NCBI GenBank assembly: GCA_026418015.1
Contig: JAOACE010000022.1
Location: 62,001 to 126,000, forward strand
Source of the DNA: Leptospiraceae bacterium
Lineage (GTDB): Bacteria > Spirochaetota > Leptospiria > Leptospirales > Leptonemataceae
Direction of reading: 5' to 3'
DNA: 64,000 nucleotides
Position numbers and translations under genes: made by a program. Position 1 is the first letter of the stretch; each line of letters begins with the position of its first letter. The notes below the pieces were generated by a model that worked only from the letters and a program-made list of their open reading frames with translations, was not told the origin of the DNA and did no database searches. Shown in pieces: positions 35,270 through 45,900 of the stretch.

Positions 35270-36181
35270 TTATTCATTTTCTTTAAATAGTCTTAATATA
35301 TCGTTTTTTGTAAAAATGTATTTCTTTTTACAGAACTCGCAAGTAACTTCAATTTGCCCTTGTTTTTCTAATAATTCAGAAACTTCTTTTTCTCCTAAGG
35401 TAAATAAAACATTTTCAATTTTTTCCGAATTACAATCACAATGAAAAAAGATTGAACCTGATTGTAAGATTTGAACACTAAAATGTTGAGTTATATTTTT
35501 TCTTTGTTCGTAGGCTTGATCTCCAAAAATATTTTTTAAGAAATCCACCATGTTGGTTTTATGAATAAAATCTGCTAATTTATCAAGTTGCTCAAACTGA
35601 ATATTTGGTAGTGCTTCGAAAAAATATCCATAAACCTCTACAGGAACTAAGGGATTCGCTTTGTCAAAAAAAGAAAATATTCCAATAAATGCATTGATCT
35701 GATCCGATTTACTGATATATTCTTCTATGTTTTTTGCAATGGGTAACTCTCTCATTTCGACAGCAGAACTATAAATTTTTTGTGATACCTTTTTAAATTT
35801 ATTTACCTGCAATAGTCCTTTCCCTTTTCCATGATAGAGTTCTCCCTCCCATTCTGCATTTTCTGGTACAATAATCCCTCTTACTCCACCATAACTACTT
35901 GCGAAAGACAAAATTTTTTTTACTGCACCATCACCTTCGATGTGTATACCCACCACTTCGTGTTCTTGTTTAATTTCGCGAGTAGTAAGCAAAAAGGCTC
36001 CAAGGATCGTTTCTCCTAATAAAGCTTCGCATTGAATCGATAAATTTTGTAAATTTCTTATTTCGATTAATGTTTCTTTTATATTGGCAAAAAGAAAACG
36101 AACATTCAAATCGGGAATGATGCCTCTTACAAAAATATCTTTATCACGATGAGGAACGATTAAATAATCTTTTTCAATCAT
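35270..36181 (-). CDS. hslO: Hsp33 redox-regulated chaperone
   Basis: Hsp33 is a cytoplasmic holdase activated when oxidants strip zinc from its C-terminal cysteines. The 303-aa product has the two-Cys pairs in order, HCDC and, 30 residues on, CEFC, giving the CxC-x30-CxxC zinc site. The N-terminal core has LFANIKETLIEIRNL, the ALLGETILGAFLL segment and a HGKGKGLLQV turn. The start overlaps the end of the upstream DUF4015 gene by 8 bp, so translation is likely coupled to it. The rest of the unit, further upstream, is mnmA. Confidence 0.95.
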   Translation of the reverse strand: MIEKDYLIVPHRDKDIFVRGIIPDLNVRFLFANIKETLIEIRNLQNLSIQCEALLGETILGAFLLTTREIKQEHEVVGIHIEGDGAVKKILSFASSYGGVRGIIVPENAEWEGELYHGKGKGLLQVNKFKKVSQKIYSSAVEMRELPIAKNIEEYISKSDQINAFIGIFSFFDKANPLVPVEVYGYFFEALPNIQFEQLDKLADFIHKTNMVDFLKNIFGDQAYEQRKNITQHFSVQILQSGSIFFHCDCNSEKIENVLFTLGEKEVSELLEKQGQIEVTCEFCKKKYIFTKNDILRLFKENE

Positions 36182-37250
36182 AGATTTCTTTTAATGCTTT
36201 ATAAAATTCAATGTAATCATTTTTTGCGTTCCAGGCAATAAAACCTTTCGCATTAGCGTCAATACATGCCTGAATTTGTTTTTTTATATATTCTTTATAA
36301 GTTAAACCAGTACCATCTACACTCATCTTGAACGCTTGTATATAAGGTATAATATCTGCATTGTTTACTCTTTGTAAAGCATTCCTTATACCATCATAAA
36401 CAGTTTGATAAGGTTGATTGATTCTTTCTTTCATACCATAAAAGTGTGATGGATATAACATGGGATGAATATGATCTAAATAGCGATCAAAGATCTCTAT
36501 CTTTTGTCCAATGATATCATTCTCATAAAAAGGAATCCTACCAAATATATCTGCACCGATTCTAACACCATAAGGTCTTAATCGATCCTCGAATAACCTT
36601 AGAATTCCTGCAATAAACCTATATCGCTTACCTAAGGTTAAATCTTTTGGATAATAATTATCTGCAAATCGAATGTAGTCCAATTGAATTTCCTCAAAAC
36701 CATTCTGAACAGCTTTCTCTGCTAAATCTATTAATCGATATAAATATTCCATGTGTTTCTTTGTGGGAGGATAATCTCTAAATCCTTGTTCAAATATTAC
36801 GATTCTCGCGATTAAATAAAAATTTTCATTTTTTAGTTTTTTGATCCATTGCTCTGGTATCATGTTCGGCTGTATATCTATAACAAGGGTGTTAATTCCA
36901 TTTTTTTTTGCTCTTTCGACAAATTGAGAGAAATTTTTTAAGAAAGGTGTTCTATTGTTTACATAGATTGCTTTGATAAAATCCGGCTTATTATATTTAT
37001 AAAAGCGTTTTTCTTTTGGATAGGGATTTAAATTCGACGGAAAGATAAATACTTCTTTCTTGGTATTTTTATCAGAAGGAGAAGTAATGGTAATTTCTAA
37101 TTTATTATAAGGATAAGTTTCTTGAATCTTTTCTGCTACTTGATTTTTTTGTTCTAAATAATTTATAAAATTTTTTATAGAATCATTCTGAAGTTCATTT
37201 GCTAAAAGCATAGAACTATAAAAAAAGATGAACAAAAAAACCTTCCGCAT
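36174..37250 (-). CDS. DUF4015 putative glycoside hydrolase-like protein, exported
   Basis: The 358-aa product starts with a signal (MRKVFLFIFFYSSMLLANE), so it acts in the envelope. It shares with the 7081-8430 protein the same barrel motifs: AIYVNNRTPFLK, TLVIDIQPN, IARIVIFEQGFRDY, EEIQLDYIRFADN, RIGADIFGRIP, HIHPMLYPSHFYG and IPYIQAFKM. In the latter half FIAWNAKNDY matches WILWNAASNY of its paralogue. These place it in DUF4015 (putative glycoside hydrolase). It ends inside the hslO start (8-bp overlap) and lies 18 bp after mnmA. Confidence 0.8.
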   Translation of the reverse strand: MRKVFLFIFFYSSMLLANELQNDSIKNFINYLEQKNQVAEKIQETYPYNKLEITITSPSDKNTKKEVFIFPSNLNPYPKEKRFYKYNKPDFIKAIYVNNRTPFLKNFSQFVERAKKNGINTLVIDIQPNMIPEQWIKKLKNENFYLIARIVIFEQGFRDYPPTKKHMEYLYRLIDLAEKAVQNGFEEIQLDYIRFADNYYPKDLTLGKRYRFIAGILRLFEDRLRPYGVRIGADIFGRIPFYENDIIGQKIEIFDRYLDHIHPMLYPSHFYGMKERINQPYQTVYDGIRNALQRVNNADIIPYIQAFKMSVDGTGLTYKEYIKKQIQACIDANAKGFIAWNAKNDYIEFYKALKEIYD

Positions 37251-37268
37251 ATTGATATTATCGGAATT

Positions 37269-38480
37269 TTATAAATCGTGAATCAAGTTCTCTTTGGAAA
37301 TTATTCCTCCCATAAGTAAAATATCGTTTGGGTTTTCTTCTAGTAAAGGATAAAATACAGCACTTTGACCTGGTGTGACTGCGGGAATAGGATCTTCTAA
37401 AACGACCTTTATTCTATGACCTTTGGGTAAACCATTCCAAGAAATAGATGGATCATACCCCAAGTAGTTTACAAAAGCATTGTAAGGTTTACTTCTGTAA
37501 CGTATTTGGACTCTACAATGCAATTGTTTTGAGTGATACAAATCAGCAAATTCTTCTTCGGAAAAATACAAAAAGTTGATTTGTTCCACTTCGAAAGATC
37601 GAAATAACGTTTGGTTTACAGACCCTAATATAACATCGCCGTTTTCGTGTATTTCTATCACATAAAGAGGTTCTTTCCAAGAAATTCCTAATCCTTTTCT
37701 TTGACCAATGGTAAACTGTTCTTTGCCTTTATGCTTTCCTAAGATTCTGCCATGGATATCTTTAAAATATCCTGGGGTCATTTCTACGCCTTGCTTTTTA
37801 AGAAAACTTCTATAATCGTTATCTTGAACAAAACAAATTTCTTGTGATTCGTGTTTTTCTGCTACGGGAAGATTATATTTTCTTGCTAATTCTCGAACCT
37901 CTTGTTTTAAAAAATTCCCTAAAGGAAAAATGGTATGAGAAATTGCCTCCTGAGAAAGACCATACAAATAATATGCTTGATTTTTATAATCGTCAACTCC
38001 ATTTTGAATTGTGTATCGATTGGATTTTGTTTTGTAAACACGCGCATAATGTCCTGTTGCAATCCAAGAAATTCCTAATAGTTTTGATTTTTCCCAAAGC
38101 GCACCAAATTTAACGTGAGTATTACATTCAACACATGGATTCGGTGTTCTTGCTTTTTGGTAATCTAAGATAAATCGATCTATTACTTTTTCTTTGAATA
38201 TATGTTCCATTTTGATTACATAAAAAGGAATATTCAACTGCATACCTACACTTTTCGCATCATAGATATCCTTAGGGCTACAACATGTCTTTTTACTATC
38301 GCAGTTCTGTTGATAATCCCAAACTTTTAGGTTTACACCAATCACTTCGTATCCTAATTCATGTAGGAGCAATGCACTTACAGCACTGTCAACCCCACCA
38401 GACATAGCTACAACAATTTTGGAATTTTTTTCTGGTAGAAGAACATCTCTAAACTTGTTGCTTTCTAATGAGATCATCAT
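37269..38480 (-). CDS. mnmA: tRNA-specific 2-thiouridylase
   Basis: MnmA installs the 2-thio group on U34 of Lys, Glu and Gln tRNAs. The 403-aa protein has the PP-loop VAMSGGVDSAVSALL, the catalytic Cys in TPNPCVECN and the second in SQEICFVQDND, IATGHYAR, and the C-terminal beta-barrel (FTIGQRKGLGI, VTPGQSAVFY). A Cys-rich insert (CDSKKTCCSPKD) after the PP-loop segment is typical of many bacterial members. Two in-frame ATGs begin at 38480 and 38477; the first is used. It is the first gene in a minus-strand unit with DUF4015 and hslO. Confidence 0.96.
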   Translation of the reverse strand: MMISLESNKFRDVLLPEKNSKIVVAMSGGVDSAVSALLLHELGYEVIGVNLKVWDYQQNCDSKKTCCSPKDIYDAKSVGMQLNIPFYVIKMEHIFKEKVIDRFILDYQKARTPNPCVECNTHVKFGALWEKSKLLGISWIATGHYARVYKTKSNRYTIQNGVDDYKNQAYYLYGLSQEAISHTIFPLGNFLKQEVRELARKYNLPVAEKHESQEICFVQDNDYRSFLKKQGVEMTPGYFKDIHGRILGKHKGKEQFTIGQRKGLGISWKEPLYVIEIHENGDVILGSVNQTLFRSFEVEQINFLYFSEEEFADLYHSKQLHCRVQIRYRSKPYNAFVNYLGYDPSISWNGLPKGHRIKVVLEDPIPAVTPGQSAVFYPLLEENPNDILLMGGIISKENLIHDL

Positions 38481-38505
38481 ATTATGGTAAAATAATCAAA
38501 ATACT

Positions 38506-40380
38506 ATGTATCGTCATTTAAAAATATTTTTGATTTTAATTTTATTCATTGTAAGCGACAAAATATTTTCCAATCAACTTTCTCAGGTTGAATTTTATTC
38601 GAACTCAAAATTTTTATCCCCCAATAACGATGGATATAATGATGAAATCATATTTTATGTGATTTTACACCAAAACCTCCCCATTAAAGTCAAAGAATGG
38701 TCGATTTATATTTTAAATTATGAATCCAGAATCATCACGATTATAGCACCACAAAAACGAATCAGCAACGAAAAAGAGTATCGACTTGTCTGGAATGGAA
38801 AAGATCCTAATGGAAATTATGTTCCTGACGGCAATTATAAAGCAATTCTTAGAGTCTATTACGATTATGGAAATATCTCTAAAGAATTTATTATATCTTT
38901 TGATGTTTATCGCGATAATTTTAATGTAGAATTAAATTTTATCAATCCTTATCTTTTCAAAAAATGGGATCCTCAAAAAAAGGATTTTACTAACATAATT
39001 AATGAGGTTCAAATTCTACAAAATTATCAAAAGGATTTTACGATTCAAAGCGAATTTAATTCCTATATATTAGACTTGAAATATGATCTTGTAGTAGCTC
39101 GAAATTGGGAAAAAAAACCTCAAGCGATTACTCTATGGGATGGAAGAATTAAAGATAATTATGCTGATTTTTCTATCTATCACTATATGCTTGCTTATAA
39201 AAATTACGAAAAAAAGTTATACCAATATATCTTACCAGGAATCTTTGTATTGCCCATCAAACCAGAAATAAATTTATTTTTATCGCCATTTATTATAAAT
39301 TCTGAAGGGAAAGGATTTTTAAATAATGTACTTCAAAGTTTTGAACTAATTAAACCCGAAGAAAAGAGGATTTCTAAATTTAAACCCAACGTAAGTTATT
39401 TATCAAAATATTACCAAATCTATTGTTTTAAACAAGGATTACTTTCTAATCGATGGCAATATTTAAAAGATGGAATATCGGATATTTCTAAAGATGGATT
39501 AGAACAATTCATTTCAATACTACCTAAGAATCAGTATTGTCAAATTATTTTTTTTAAAAACACAATCAACAACTTTGAATACGAAAAACTGATGGATTTT
39601 CCCGTATTAACGATCCTTCCTATATATATAGATGAACAAAAGCCAGAAATCAAAATCGCTTTAAAACATTCATTTATTCGACCCGATTATTATTATGATA
39701 ACTTTTTTCAAGAAATAGAGATAACTGCTAACGATAATACATTTATTAAAGAAATAAATTTATATTTATTTTTAAATTATTTTAATAAAAGATTATTAAT
39801 AAAAACATGGAAAATCATACCTAATCAAATTGGAATAAATAAAAATCAAGTAGAAAAAACTATCTATTGGTATGGAGATATTCTCCAAAATTTTTCTGTG
39901 GAAAGTCTAGAAAATCTTACTTTACAAGTAGAAGCAATCGATATAGCAAACCATAAATCGTATCTAGAATTTTCTTTTAAAACAGATGTATTCTTTCGCG
40001 AAGTGGATCAAAATTATGTTTCCATGATTCCCTTATCCATCATTCTTGACGAAGAAAATAAAATTCATGCTACCAAAGAAAATTTTTTAAAAAAAATTGT
40101 ACAAGAATATTACAAACACAAGAAAAAATATATATACATTAAAGTCCATTCCCATACAGATGGTAAAGATGATGAAAACTTATATAGAACTGAATCTATT
40201 AGTAAACAATTATTCGATATTCTCGTAAAAGATATTCCAGAAAAAAATATATTTTTTAGAGGTGTTGGAGAACTCTATCCCCAGTTTAAAGATAAGTCTG
40301 AATTTTCAAAATATAGAAACGATCGAGTAGAAATCATTTTTAGCGATGAATTATTTAGCGAAGAAAAAAACTTATATTAG
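38506..40380 (+). CDS. envelope protein with FlgD-Ig-like N-terminus and OmpA C-terminus
   Basis: The 624-aa product has a signal peptide (MYRHLKIFLILILFIVSD; cleavage near FSN). An FlgD-like Ig domain follows (SPNNDGYNDEIIFYV and WNGKDPNGNYVPDGNYKA), a module often used as a cell-surface or filament-associated sandwich. The middle 350 residues are unassigned. The end (about 525-610) is OmpA-like: YIKVHSHTDGKDDENLYRTE with the NxxLxxxR-like helix replaced by LYRTESISKQL, and KYRNDRVEIIF, which would bind peptidoglycan. The design fits a periplasmic anchor between cell wall and outer membrane. The next gene starts inside its last 12 codons (35-bp overlap). Confidence 0.72.
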   Translation: MYRHLKIFLILILFIVSDKIFSNQLSQVEFYSNSKFLSPNNDGYNDEIIFYVILHQNLPIKVKEWSIYILNYESRIITIIAPQKRISNEKEYRLVWNGKDPNGNYVPDGNYKAILRVYYDYGNISKEFIISFDVYRDNFNVELNFINPYLFKKWDPQKKDFTNIINEVQILQNYQKDFTIQSEFNSYILDLKYDLVVARNWEKKPQAITLWDGRIKDNYADFSIYHYMLAYKNYEKKLYQYILPGIFVLPIKPEINLFLSPFIINSEGKGFLNNVLQSFELIKPEEKRISKFKPNVSYLSKYYQIYCFKQGLLSNRWQYLKDGISDISKDGLEQFISILPKNQYCQIIFFKNTINNFEYEKLMDFPVLTILPIYIDEQKPEIKIALKHSFIRPDYYYDNFFQEIEITANDNTFIKEINLYLFLNYFNKRLLIKTWKIIPNQIGINKNQVEKTIYWYGDILQNFSVESLENLTLQVEAIDIANHKSYLEFSFKTDVFFREVDQNYVSMIPLSIILDEENKIHATKENFLKKIVQEYYKHKKKYIYIKVHSHTDGKDDENLYRTESISKQLFDILVKDIPEKNIFFRGVGELYPQFKDKSEFSKYRNDRVEIIFSDELFSEEKNLY

Positions 40381-40810
40381 TTGGATATTTTTATTTTTTT
40401 CTACTATTGTTTATGGTTATGAGTTTAAAAACTTATTTTATAAAAATCTTTCGATAGATAAAAATAAAAAGAACCTCCAATGCAAGTATGAGTATTATAA
40501 TAATAAAGTCCTTAAAGACTCAAGTACTTGCAAAATTTTAATAAGCGATGATTCCATCAAGATCACAACAGTTTATAATACCATCATCATTACTGAACTA
40601 AATCATCATGAACTTCGAATTGATGTAAACCTAAAACAATTTTCTTACGAAAAAAAATATCATGTAAAAAAAGATCGAACTTTATCAACCCCAACAATGT
40701 TAATCTATTTTTATAATGATCCTGAAACAAAATTTGTTCAAATTGATTATAAAAAAAATTTATTTATACTTTCATTGGAATATGGGAAGTTTGTGATAAA
40801 AATATTTTAA
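40346..40810 (+). CDS. small exported protein of unknown function
   Basis: A 154-aa protein from ATG 40346, which overlaps the end of the OmpA-like gene by 35 bp in another frame. A signal peptide is likely (KKTYISWIFLFFSTIVYGY). The mature part alternates beta strands and has a Cys pair (LQCKYEYY and SSTCKILI), which may form a disulfide. No family recognised. The overlap suggests translational coupling and a related envelope role. Confidence 0.55.
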   Translation: MNYLAKKKTYISWIFLFFSTIVYGYEFKNLFYKNLSIDKNKKNLQCKYEYYNNKVLKDSSTCKILISDDSIKITTVYNTIIITELNHHELRIDVNLKQFSYEKKYHVKKDRTLSTPTMLIYFYNDPETKFVQIDYKKNLFILSLEYGKFVIKIF

Positions 40811-40877
40811 AATTAATACATTAAAAATATCTTGCTAAAAAAATTGCCTTATGAAAAAGTTTTTATTTTAGTATTGT

Positions 40878-42059
40878 ATGACTTTTTTTAATAATGTTTA
40901 TACAAACCTAAAACCCGTATCTTCTTTAGTAGAAATTTTTAAAGATAACAATTCTATTCCCGTCCCAGAAGATTGGTATGTAGTTATTGCTGATATAGAA
41001 AAAAGTACAAAAGCAATCGAAGAAGGTCGTTATAAAGATGTGAATACTGCTGGTGCATTAGCAACAATTGCAATTAGTAATGAATTTGGTACATTGGAAT
41101 TTCCTTTTATATTTGGAGGAGATGGAGCAACTTTTTTAATTCCTAAGGATTATTTAGAAAAGGTTAAAGATATTTTAATTGGTACATCTGTTAAGGTAAG
41201 AGAATTTTTTGATCTAGATATGCGCATAGGGATTGTTCCTGTTAGATCATTGGTAGAAGCAGGACATACAATTCTTATGGGAAAAATTCAGATATCACCA
41301 TATTATGTACAGTCAGCGATTATTGGAAATGGAATTCATGTTGCAGAAAATTGGATAAAAAGAAAAGAAGAATTTGTAGTAAAAAACAATGATAATTTTG
41401 TTTATGAACCCAATTTTAAAGGCTATACATGTCGATGGTTAGATATCCCTTCGCCCAAAGAAGAAACCATTGCTTTAATCATTTATCTTCGTACTTCTAC
41501 ATTGAAACAAGAACAAGAAATGCTAACTCAGGTTTTTTCTTTAATAGAGAGTATTTATGGACCTAAATGGGAACATCATCCCCTTTACGAAAAAGGTCTA
41601 AGTCCAGCGATATCACCACGAATATTGTGGAGAGAAGCAGCAGCTCGTAGTGGTAAAACAACTGGAATAAATTTTTTTTTAGAACTGATGCGAACTTATT
41701 TAGAACTTTTTGTTACCATTACAGCTATGAAATTAAAATTACCCTTGAAAGTTTATTTTTATAACCTAAAAGAAATAAAAAAATTTAATATAATATCTTC
41801 GGATTATATGAAATACGACGGTATGTTAAAAATGGTACTTGCCGGAACGAAAAAATCCCGAGAAAAATTAATCACAGAGTTAGATAAATTAGAACAAGAG
41901 GGAAAATTATATTATGGAATTCATGTTTCTAATAGAGCAATCTTAACTTGCTTATTACAAACAAATAGTTATCAAGAAGTCCATTTTGTTGATGTAGCAG
42001 ACGGTGGATATACCCTAGCAGCAAGAATGCTCAAAGATAAGATTTCTAATGATAAATAA
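40878..42059 (+). CDS. DUF3095-family protein, nucleotide-cyclase-like
   Basis: A 393-aa soluble protein matching the DUF3095 family. It opens with a cyclase-like metal region, VVIADIEKSTKAIEEGRYKD, and continues with FPFIFGGDGATFLIP, similar to the DxxS/T and GGDG-type elements of GGDEF/class III cyclase folds. A conserved RSLVEAGHTILMG stretch follows. The C-terminal 150 residues include HEPY-like helices and VADGGYTLAAR at the end. The activity of the family is not established; a nucleotide-binding role is inferred. It stands alone between the envelope genes and the DUF1564-like gene. Confidence 0.75.
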   Translation: MTFFNNVYTNLKPVSSLVEIFKDNNSIPVPEDWYVVIADIEKSTKAIEEGRYKDVNTAGALATIAISNEFGTLEFPFIFGGDGATFLIPKDYLEKVKDILIGTSVKVREFFDLDMRIGIVPVRSLVEAGHTILMGKIQISPYYVQSAIIGNGIHVAENWIKRKEEFVVKNNDNFVYEPNFKGYTCRWLDIPSPKEETIALIIYLRTSTLKQEQEMLTQVFSLIESIYGPKWEHHPLYEKGLSPAISPRILWREAAARSGKTTGINFFLELMRTYLELFVTITAMKLKLPLKVYFYNLKEIKKFNIISSDYMKYDGMLKMVLAGTKKSREKLITELDKLEQEGKLYYGIHVSNRAILTCLLQTNSYQEVHFVDVADGGYTLAARMLKDKISNDK

Positions 42060-42158
42060 AAAATAAGCAATATTTTCTTGCCATAAGGAAAGTAAAATGA
42101 AAAATTGGAAAAAATTATAATAATATTTATATGTTTTATTTATAATTATAGCATATAA

Positions 42159-42668
42159 TCAATAGAATTGATCCCAAAAAAAACTAAAAATTCTTCTTGT
42201 ATGATAATCCGCCGTCTTTGTATAGACATAATTCTCTATCCACTGACGTGAAACATCCAAATCATCATCAAAAGGCAAATCAGGCTTCTCTACCATCGGT
42301 ATGATTTCCCTACCTTGCTCTTGCATCTCCCAATCTATCATCATCCTTAACATTGCACTAATGGAATACCCGATAAAACGTCGACAATCGAATAACTTAC
42401 TCCATAAGGCAGGATTCAGCCTCAAACTATATCTCTTGTATTCTTTTGTCTTGGGCTGATAGGTCGCTGTCTCTGTTCGTTTTGTGGGTGTTATTCTTAT
42501 GTGATACAAATAAACCATATATTTGCTCACAAGATAAAAAATGGTCTCTGTGATATTTCTATTGAATTTCGCATTGGCTAATTCTCGTAAGAAATCATAA
42601 TGTAGTGGTGTTAAGTTTATCCCTACTCTATATAAATCCAGTGTATAATATCGATCTTCTATGTTCAT
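42159..42668 (-). CDS. DUF1564-like small protein, copy A
   Basis: A 169-aa protein with no signal. Its middle ATYQPKTKEYKRYSLRLNP followed by WSKLFDCRRFIGYSISAMLR and MMIDWEMQEQG aligns with the protein at 51734-52243 (ATYQPRTKNYVIRKIQIQP, WGKLYELRFLLGYSMSF, MIRIMLDWEMQQE). Both resemble the DUF1564 family, which is expanded in Leptospira, and a ribbon-helix-helix-like DNA-binding fold is possible. Role unknown. The gene sits alone between long AT-rich gaps, a typical setting for a mobile or recently acquired gene. Confidence 0.6.
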   Translation of the reverse strand: MNIEDRYYTLDLYRVGINLTPLHYDFLRELANAKFNRNITETIFYLVSKYMVYLYHIRITPTKRTETATYQPKTKEYKRYSLRLNPALWSKLFDCRRFIGYSISAMLRMMIDWEMQEQGREIIPMVEKPDLPFDDDLDVSRQWIENYVYTKTADYHTRRIFSFFWDQFY

Positions 42669-42944
42669 ATAAAATAAAATGTCAGATTCGCAGATTTTCT
42701 ACATAAAAAATATTTCTTGACATTAATTCATTTTTACATAGTGCCAACTTGAATTGCTTTATTCAAAATTTTTGATGATCGTTTTTGGAGATGAGTTGTA
42801 GACTCGAAGTTGAAATTATTTTTAAATTAAATGATTGAAATCAACCTTCTTTCCATGATTATATTTATATCAAATAAATAAGATTTTCTATTGTTCTAAT
42901 CAAGATAAAATTGAAATTTTTTTTGATCCAAATTGTAACAAAAT
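42669..42944. other. gene-free AT-rich region upstream of the DUF1564-like gene
   Basis: About 280 bases with no open frame, repeat array or RNA that I can support. A TTGACA occurs near 42718 (plus strand) without a convincing -10. I see no riboswitch. Confidence 0.4.
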
Positions 42945-42968
42945 ACATAAGCGCGTAAGCGCCTATGT
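42945..42968 (-). terminator. terminator-like hairpin after nrdJ
   Basis: On the minus strand ACATAGGCGC and GCGCTTATGT pair (one mismatch) around TTAC, followed by ATTTTG. It starts 1 base after the nrdJ stop. Confidence 0.6.
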
Positions 42969-42969
42969 A

Positions 42970-45900
42970 CTAACTACATCCTGTTGTTGCACCACAACTT
43001 ACACATTTAAGGCAAGTTCCATTTCGAACCATCGTAAACTGACCACATTCAGGACATGGATCTCCTTCGTATCCTTGCATTTTAGCAATCGTCATCAAAG
43101 TCGATTTTGTTTCTAATTCGTTTGGTTTTTCTAATGTTTGTTGTTTAATAGGATGATTCTGTTTTTTAGGAACAATCCAAGAAGGTAAATCTCTTTCTAC
43201 GGTTTGATGCTCTTCGGTTTTTATGCTTAGGTGATGTTTTTGAACTGCATCAGGGCTAATTGATTCAGGATCCACTTGTGCTAAATCATATCTACCTAGA
43301 TAAGTAATGGCCAATTCTCTAAAAATATAATCAATAATAGAGGTTGCCATTTTTATGTGTGGATTACCTTGAACAATACCATTGGGTTCAAATTTTGTGA
43401 ATACGAAAGCATCCACAAATTCTTCTAAAGGCACACCGTATTGTAAACCTAACGAAACAGCAATGGCAAAACAGTTCATCAACGAACGGAAGGCAGCACC
43501 TTCTTTGTGCATATCCAAAAAGATTTCGCCCAATCGACCATCTTCGTATTCTCCTGTTCTAAGATAAATTTTATGTCCTCCGACTATGGCTTTTTGAGTA
43601 TAACCAGCCCTTCTGGTCGGTAAACGTTGTCTTTTCGAAATTACTCTTTCCATTCGTTCTGCAACTTTTTCCACTTTCTCTACTGTATGTTCTGCTGCTT
43701 CTAATTCTTTGATAAACTGATCTTCTTCTAATGCAATATTCAAAGGTTGAGATAATTTACTACCATCGCGATACAAAGCAATTGCTTTGGTCATAACCCT
43801 CCAAGAAAATTCATAAGCTTGTTTAACATCTTCTATGGTTGCATTAGAAGGCAAGTTGATGGTTTTAGAGATTGCACCAGAAATAAAGGGTTGAGCTGCT
43901 GCCATCATCAATACGTGAGCTTTCCATGATAAGAATCGTTTTCCATAACGACCACAACGATTCGCGCAATCAAAAACTGGATAATGTTTTTCTTTTAAGT
44001 GGGGAGCAAATTCTACTGTTCCCGTTCCTGTCACATAATCATTCGCTTTTCTTATTTCTTCTTCTGTAAAACCTAAATATTTCAATAGATCAAAATCAGC
44101 TGGAAGTTCGTTCACCTTTTTCTGGGTAATTTTTTCGATAAACTCATCACCCAATGTAAAACGATTAAAAACAAAACGAATATCAAAGGCAGTTGGCATT
44201 AAAGATTCAATCTTTTCTAATGTAGCGTCATCAAAACCTTTTTGCCTTAATGTATAATGGTTTATATAAGGTGCATTTTTTAAACTTCCATAACCAATAG
44301 CATATTTTACGATATCATCAATTTCTTGTTCACTATATCCAAGAACCCTTAACGCATAAGGTACAGATTGATTGATGATCTTGAAATATCCACCACCTTC
44401 CAACTTTTTGTATTTTACAAGAGCAAAATCTGGTTCAATGCCAGTAGTGTCGCAATCCATCACAAGTCCAATTGTGCCAGTAGGTGCAATGGCTGTAAAC
44501 TGAGCATTTCGATATCCATATTGTTCTCCTAATTGTAATGCTCTATCTGCTTCTTCTTGTGCAGCTTTTAATAGATTTTCTGGACAATATTCTGCATTGA
44601 TTCCTAATGGGGTGATGGTCAATTCTTCGTACTCTTCTGGAGGAGCATTGTAAACAGCTCTTCGATGATTTCGCATTACCCTTAACATATGTTTTTTATT
44701 TCTTTCGTATCCTTTAAATGGACCTAATTCTTTTGCCATTTCTGCACTTGTTGCAGCTGCATTGAGATGCATAATGGCTGTAATTGCACCTGCAACTGCT
44801 CTACCTTTTTCTGAATCATAAGGTATTCCCATTTGCATTAACAAAGCTCCCAAATTTGCATACCCCAACCCCAAAGTTCTAAATTCATAAGACAATTTTG
44901 CAATTTCTTTCGATGGAAATTGAGCCATTGTCACAGAGATTTCTAATGTGATTGTCCATAAACGAGAAACATGACGAAATGCTATATCATCAAATTCATT
45001 TGTTTTATGGTTTAAAAATTTTATCAAATTGATGGATGCCAAATTACAAGCAGTATCGTCTAAAAACATATATTCTGAACAGGGATTTGATGCGCGAATT
45101 TCTCCGTCTTCTGGACAAGTATGCCATTCGTTGATGGTTGTATGGAATTGTAGGCCAGGGTCAGCGCATGCCCATGCTGCATAAGCAATTTTATCCCATA
45201 GTTCTCTTGCAGGAATGATTTTACAAGGCTTAGGTTTTCGATTTTGCTCTTTTGCCTTTTCTAATTCTGTTCTCCAGTAGAGATGCCATTCTTTACCTTG
45301 AAATACAGCTTGCATGAATTCATTAGTGATTCGAACAGAGTTGTTGGAATTTTGACCAGAAACAGTTTGATAGGCTTCGGATTGCCAATCTGTCGTAAAT
45401 TCTTCTAATTCGATAGACTTAACACCTTGTTTTGCTAATTCAATCAAACGAACAATAAAAGTATCTGGTATATAAACCTTTTGAGCATTATAAACAGCTT
45501 TCTTTAAAGCTAAATTTTTGTTGTAATCAAATTTGATTTCTTCGTTGGGTTCATCATGAATCGCTTTTAGAATTGCATTTGCATGTTCTTTAACCAATTT
45601 CGAACCAACAACTAAATCCAAAACTTTGTATTCTTCTTCTACTTTCCAATTGATGAATTCTTCAATATCGGGATGATCAATATCTAAGCATACCATTTTT
45701 GCTGCTCTTCGCGTTGTACCACCTGATTTAATTGCACCAGCTGCTCGATCTCCAATCTTCAAGAAACTCATTAAACCACTACTTTTTCCACCACCTGAAA
45801 GAGGTTCACCTTCACCTCTTATACTCGAAAAGTTGGTACCAGTTCCAGAACCATATTTAAAAAGACGCGCCTCTTTTACCCACAAATCCATGATTCCACC

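Noticed and set aside
42669-42969. A hidden gene or riboswitch in the gap between DUF1564-like copy A and nrdJ
   Set aside because: No frame with a start and motif, no B12 box, and only the nrdJ terminator hairpin was found.
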